Assembly: GCA_039026915.1 (NCBI GenBank)
Contig: JBCCLJ010000002.1
Span: 1 to 64,000, forward strand
Reading direction: 5' to 3'
DNA from: JBCCLJ01 sp039026915
GTDB taxonomy: Bacteria; Acidobacteriota; Thermoanaerobaculia; Multivoradales; Multivoraceae
DNA length: 64,000 bases
The position numbers and the translations under genes were made by a program. Shown in pieces: positions 63,372-64,000 of the stretch. The stretch's first letter is position 1. Every line of letters begins with the position of its first letter. The notes beneath the pieces are model-generated. The model made no database searches, was not told the DNA's origin, and worked only from the letters and a program-made list of their open reading frames with translations.

Positions 63372-63728
63372 TTAGCCGAGATCGAGGTTGATCTCGTTGC
63401 GGGTGCCCATGCCTCGGTTGTCGTTGCAGGTGTAAGTGTTGTTGTTCTCCTGCTCCTTGAGGGAACCCTTACCACCGGCGACGCTCTCGAGGTCGGCGTC
63501 GGAGAGCTCGGAGCCCTCGCTCGGAGCCGCGTAGGGAGCGACGAGGTAGATCGTGTCAGCGGTCTCTTCGACAACCTTGACGTTGACGCCAGCCGGAAGC
63601 TCAGCGCCCATCTGGCGGGCGAGAACCTCGGAGGGGTTGTCGATCAGAGCCTGGCGGTACTCCGCGTTCTCAGCAGCGAAGTTACGAATGATGTCCTCGA
63701 TCTCTCCCCGGGTCACTTCTTCAGACAT
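63372..63728 (-). CDS. lanA: Lanthipeptide precursor with NHLP (nitrile-hydratase-like) leader
   Basis: A 118-residue precursor. Residues 1-86 form a leader of the NHLP class (IRNFAAENAEYRQALIDNPS; ARQMGAELPAGVNVKVVEET; ADTIYLVAPY), ending SDADLESVAGG with a double-glycine cut site matching the C39 peptidase of the exporter. The 32-residue core follows: one Ser, three Thr and a single Cys, the block TYTC near its middle, and many Asn and acidic residues. With one Cys only one thioether ring is possible. The ATG is preceded by AGGAG at seven bases. Upstream lies an inverted repeat, downstream a terminator and then lanM. Confidence 0.9.
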   Translation of the reverse strand: MSEEVTRGEIEDIIRNFAAENAEYRQALIDNPSEVLARQMGAELPAGVNVKVVEETADTIYLVAPYAAPSEGSELSDADLESVAGGKGSLKEQENNNTYTCNDNRGMGTRNEINLDLG

Positions 63729-63749
63729 GTGTTTCTCCTGTCTGTTAGT

Positions 63750-63779
63750 GACGTCTCAGTTTTTGTCCTCAGAGACGTC
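63750..63779. promoter_or_regulatory. Inverted repeat in the lanA leader region
   Basis: GACGTCTC (63750-63757) and GAGACGTC (63772-63779), perfect 8-base arms around a 14-base spacer, about 22 bases upstream of the lanA start codon. Each arm contains the self-complementary GACGTC. It could be a repressor operator or an RNA hairpin over the 5' leader. Just upstream, CGTCAAA occurs twice (63790-63796, 63806-63812). No promoter -35/-10 pair could be fixed. Confidence 0.5.
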
Positions 63780-64000
63780 GTGGGTTTGCCGTCAAACACT
63801 GACTACGTCAAATAGCGAGAATCGTGCCATCGAGACGACGGTGAAGATCATCCAAAGAACGGACCAGGAGTCACGGCTCCGACCGGCCCAGAATCCAATG
63901 CTCATGGGAGCAATCTCGCCCGTCTTGACGTCTCGGATTTCTGCATCTTCTCTTTTCGCGAGCCGCAACGATGGAGCCATGGCTCCAATCGATGGAGCCA
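63780..64000. other. Remaining upstream spacer of lanA with palindrome at window edge
   Basis: I see no convincing gene. The 16-bp perfect palindrome TGGAGCCATGGCTCCA lies at 63972-63987 and its half TGGAGCCA repeats at 63993-64000, cut by the window edge. A short open frame on the minus strand (63792-63980) encodes 62 residues with one hydrophobic segment; codon use is less GC-rich in third positions than neighbours, so I treat it as intergenic. Confidence 0.4.

Noticed and set aside
63792..63980. A 62-residue minus-strand frame with one hydrophobic stretch upstream of lanA
   Set aside because: Third-position GC is lower than in neighbours, it has no clear ribosome site, its start lies in a palindrome and it ends in the lanA leader; intergenic is the simpler reading, though an upstream gene running past the window cannot be excluded.

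Overview
GC-rich, gene-dense bacterial DNA with no rRNA or tRNA gene that I can see. The gene repertoire is typical of a Gram-negative with a large secretome: two TonB-dependent receptors (one Oar-like with a carboxypeptidase-regulatory domain), two CRTAC/ASPIC-UnbV FG-GAP lipoproteins, outer-membrane TolC-type channels, PKD/LRR surface proteins and a PEGA-type Ser/Thr kinase. This mix, with frequent TTG/GTG starts, fits Acidobacteriota (Thermoanaerobaculia-like). That placement is inference from gene content, not from a marker gene.

Layout. 1-711: 3' end of a TonB-dependent receptor. 728-5306 (minus): apparent operon CRTAC lipoprotein - TPR protein - NUDIX hydrolase - ornithine cyclodeaminase-like. 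5407-10629 (plus): divergent operon of a polytopic membrane protein, a second CRTAC lipoprotein and a second TPR protein, so CRTAC+TPR pairs lie on both sides of one divergent promoter region. 10717-13857: Oar-like receptor with a clear terminator. 14266-17601: secreted protein, PA-domain metalloprotease with an apparently permuted fold, and an SDR39U1-type epimerase. 17618-24112: housekeeping and small hypothetical genes (DUF3524 glycosyltransferase, DUF3052, AI-2E-type permease, TauE/SafE, DUF1499). 24159-31098: AddA/AddB-like helicase-nuclease pair. 31213-33718: RCK potassium channel and DUF4261 protein. 33728-45010: coiled-coil periplasmic protein, a giant LRR/Fn3/PKD/Calx-beta surface protein and a divergent 1394-residue Ser/Thr kinase.

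45081-63728 (all minus) is the most interesting part: a class II lanthipeptide cluster of the NHLP/NHLM type. It contains a precursor with a nitrile-hydratase-like leader ending in GG, then a terminator hairpin, then a LanM of the ProcM-like CCG zinc type fused at its C-terminus to a GNAT acetyltransferase region. After a strong sigma70-like promoter come two TolC-like channels, two HlyD adaptors, a C39-peptidase ABC exporter carrying an N-terminal FHA domain on a long Ala/Pro/Lys linker, a second NHLM-type ABC transporter and a small secreted protein. The proposed workflow is leader-guided dehydration/cyclization by LanM, acylation by the fused GNAT, leader removal and export by the C39 transporter, and passage through HlyD/TolC to outside. 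The FHA domain suggests phosphorylation control, and a Ser/Thr kinase gene lies just beyond the cluster. The regulatory link is inference.

A roughly 115-residue C-terminal module of unknown function recurs four times in three secreted proteins of the window.
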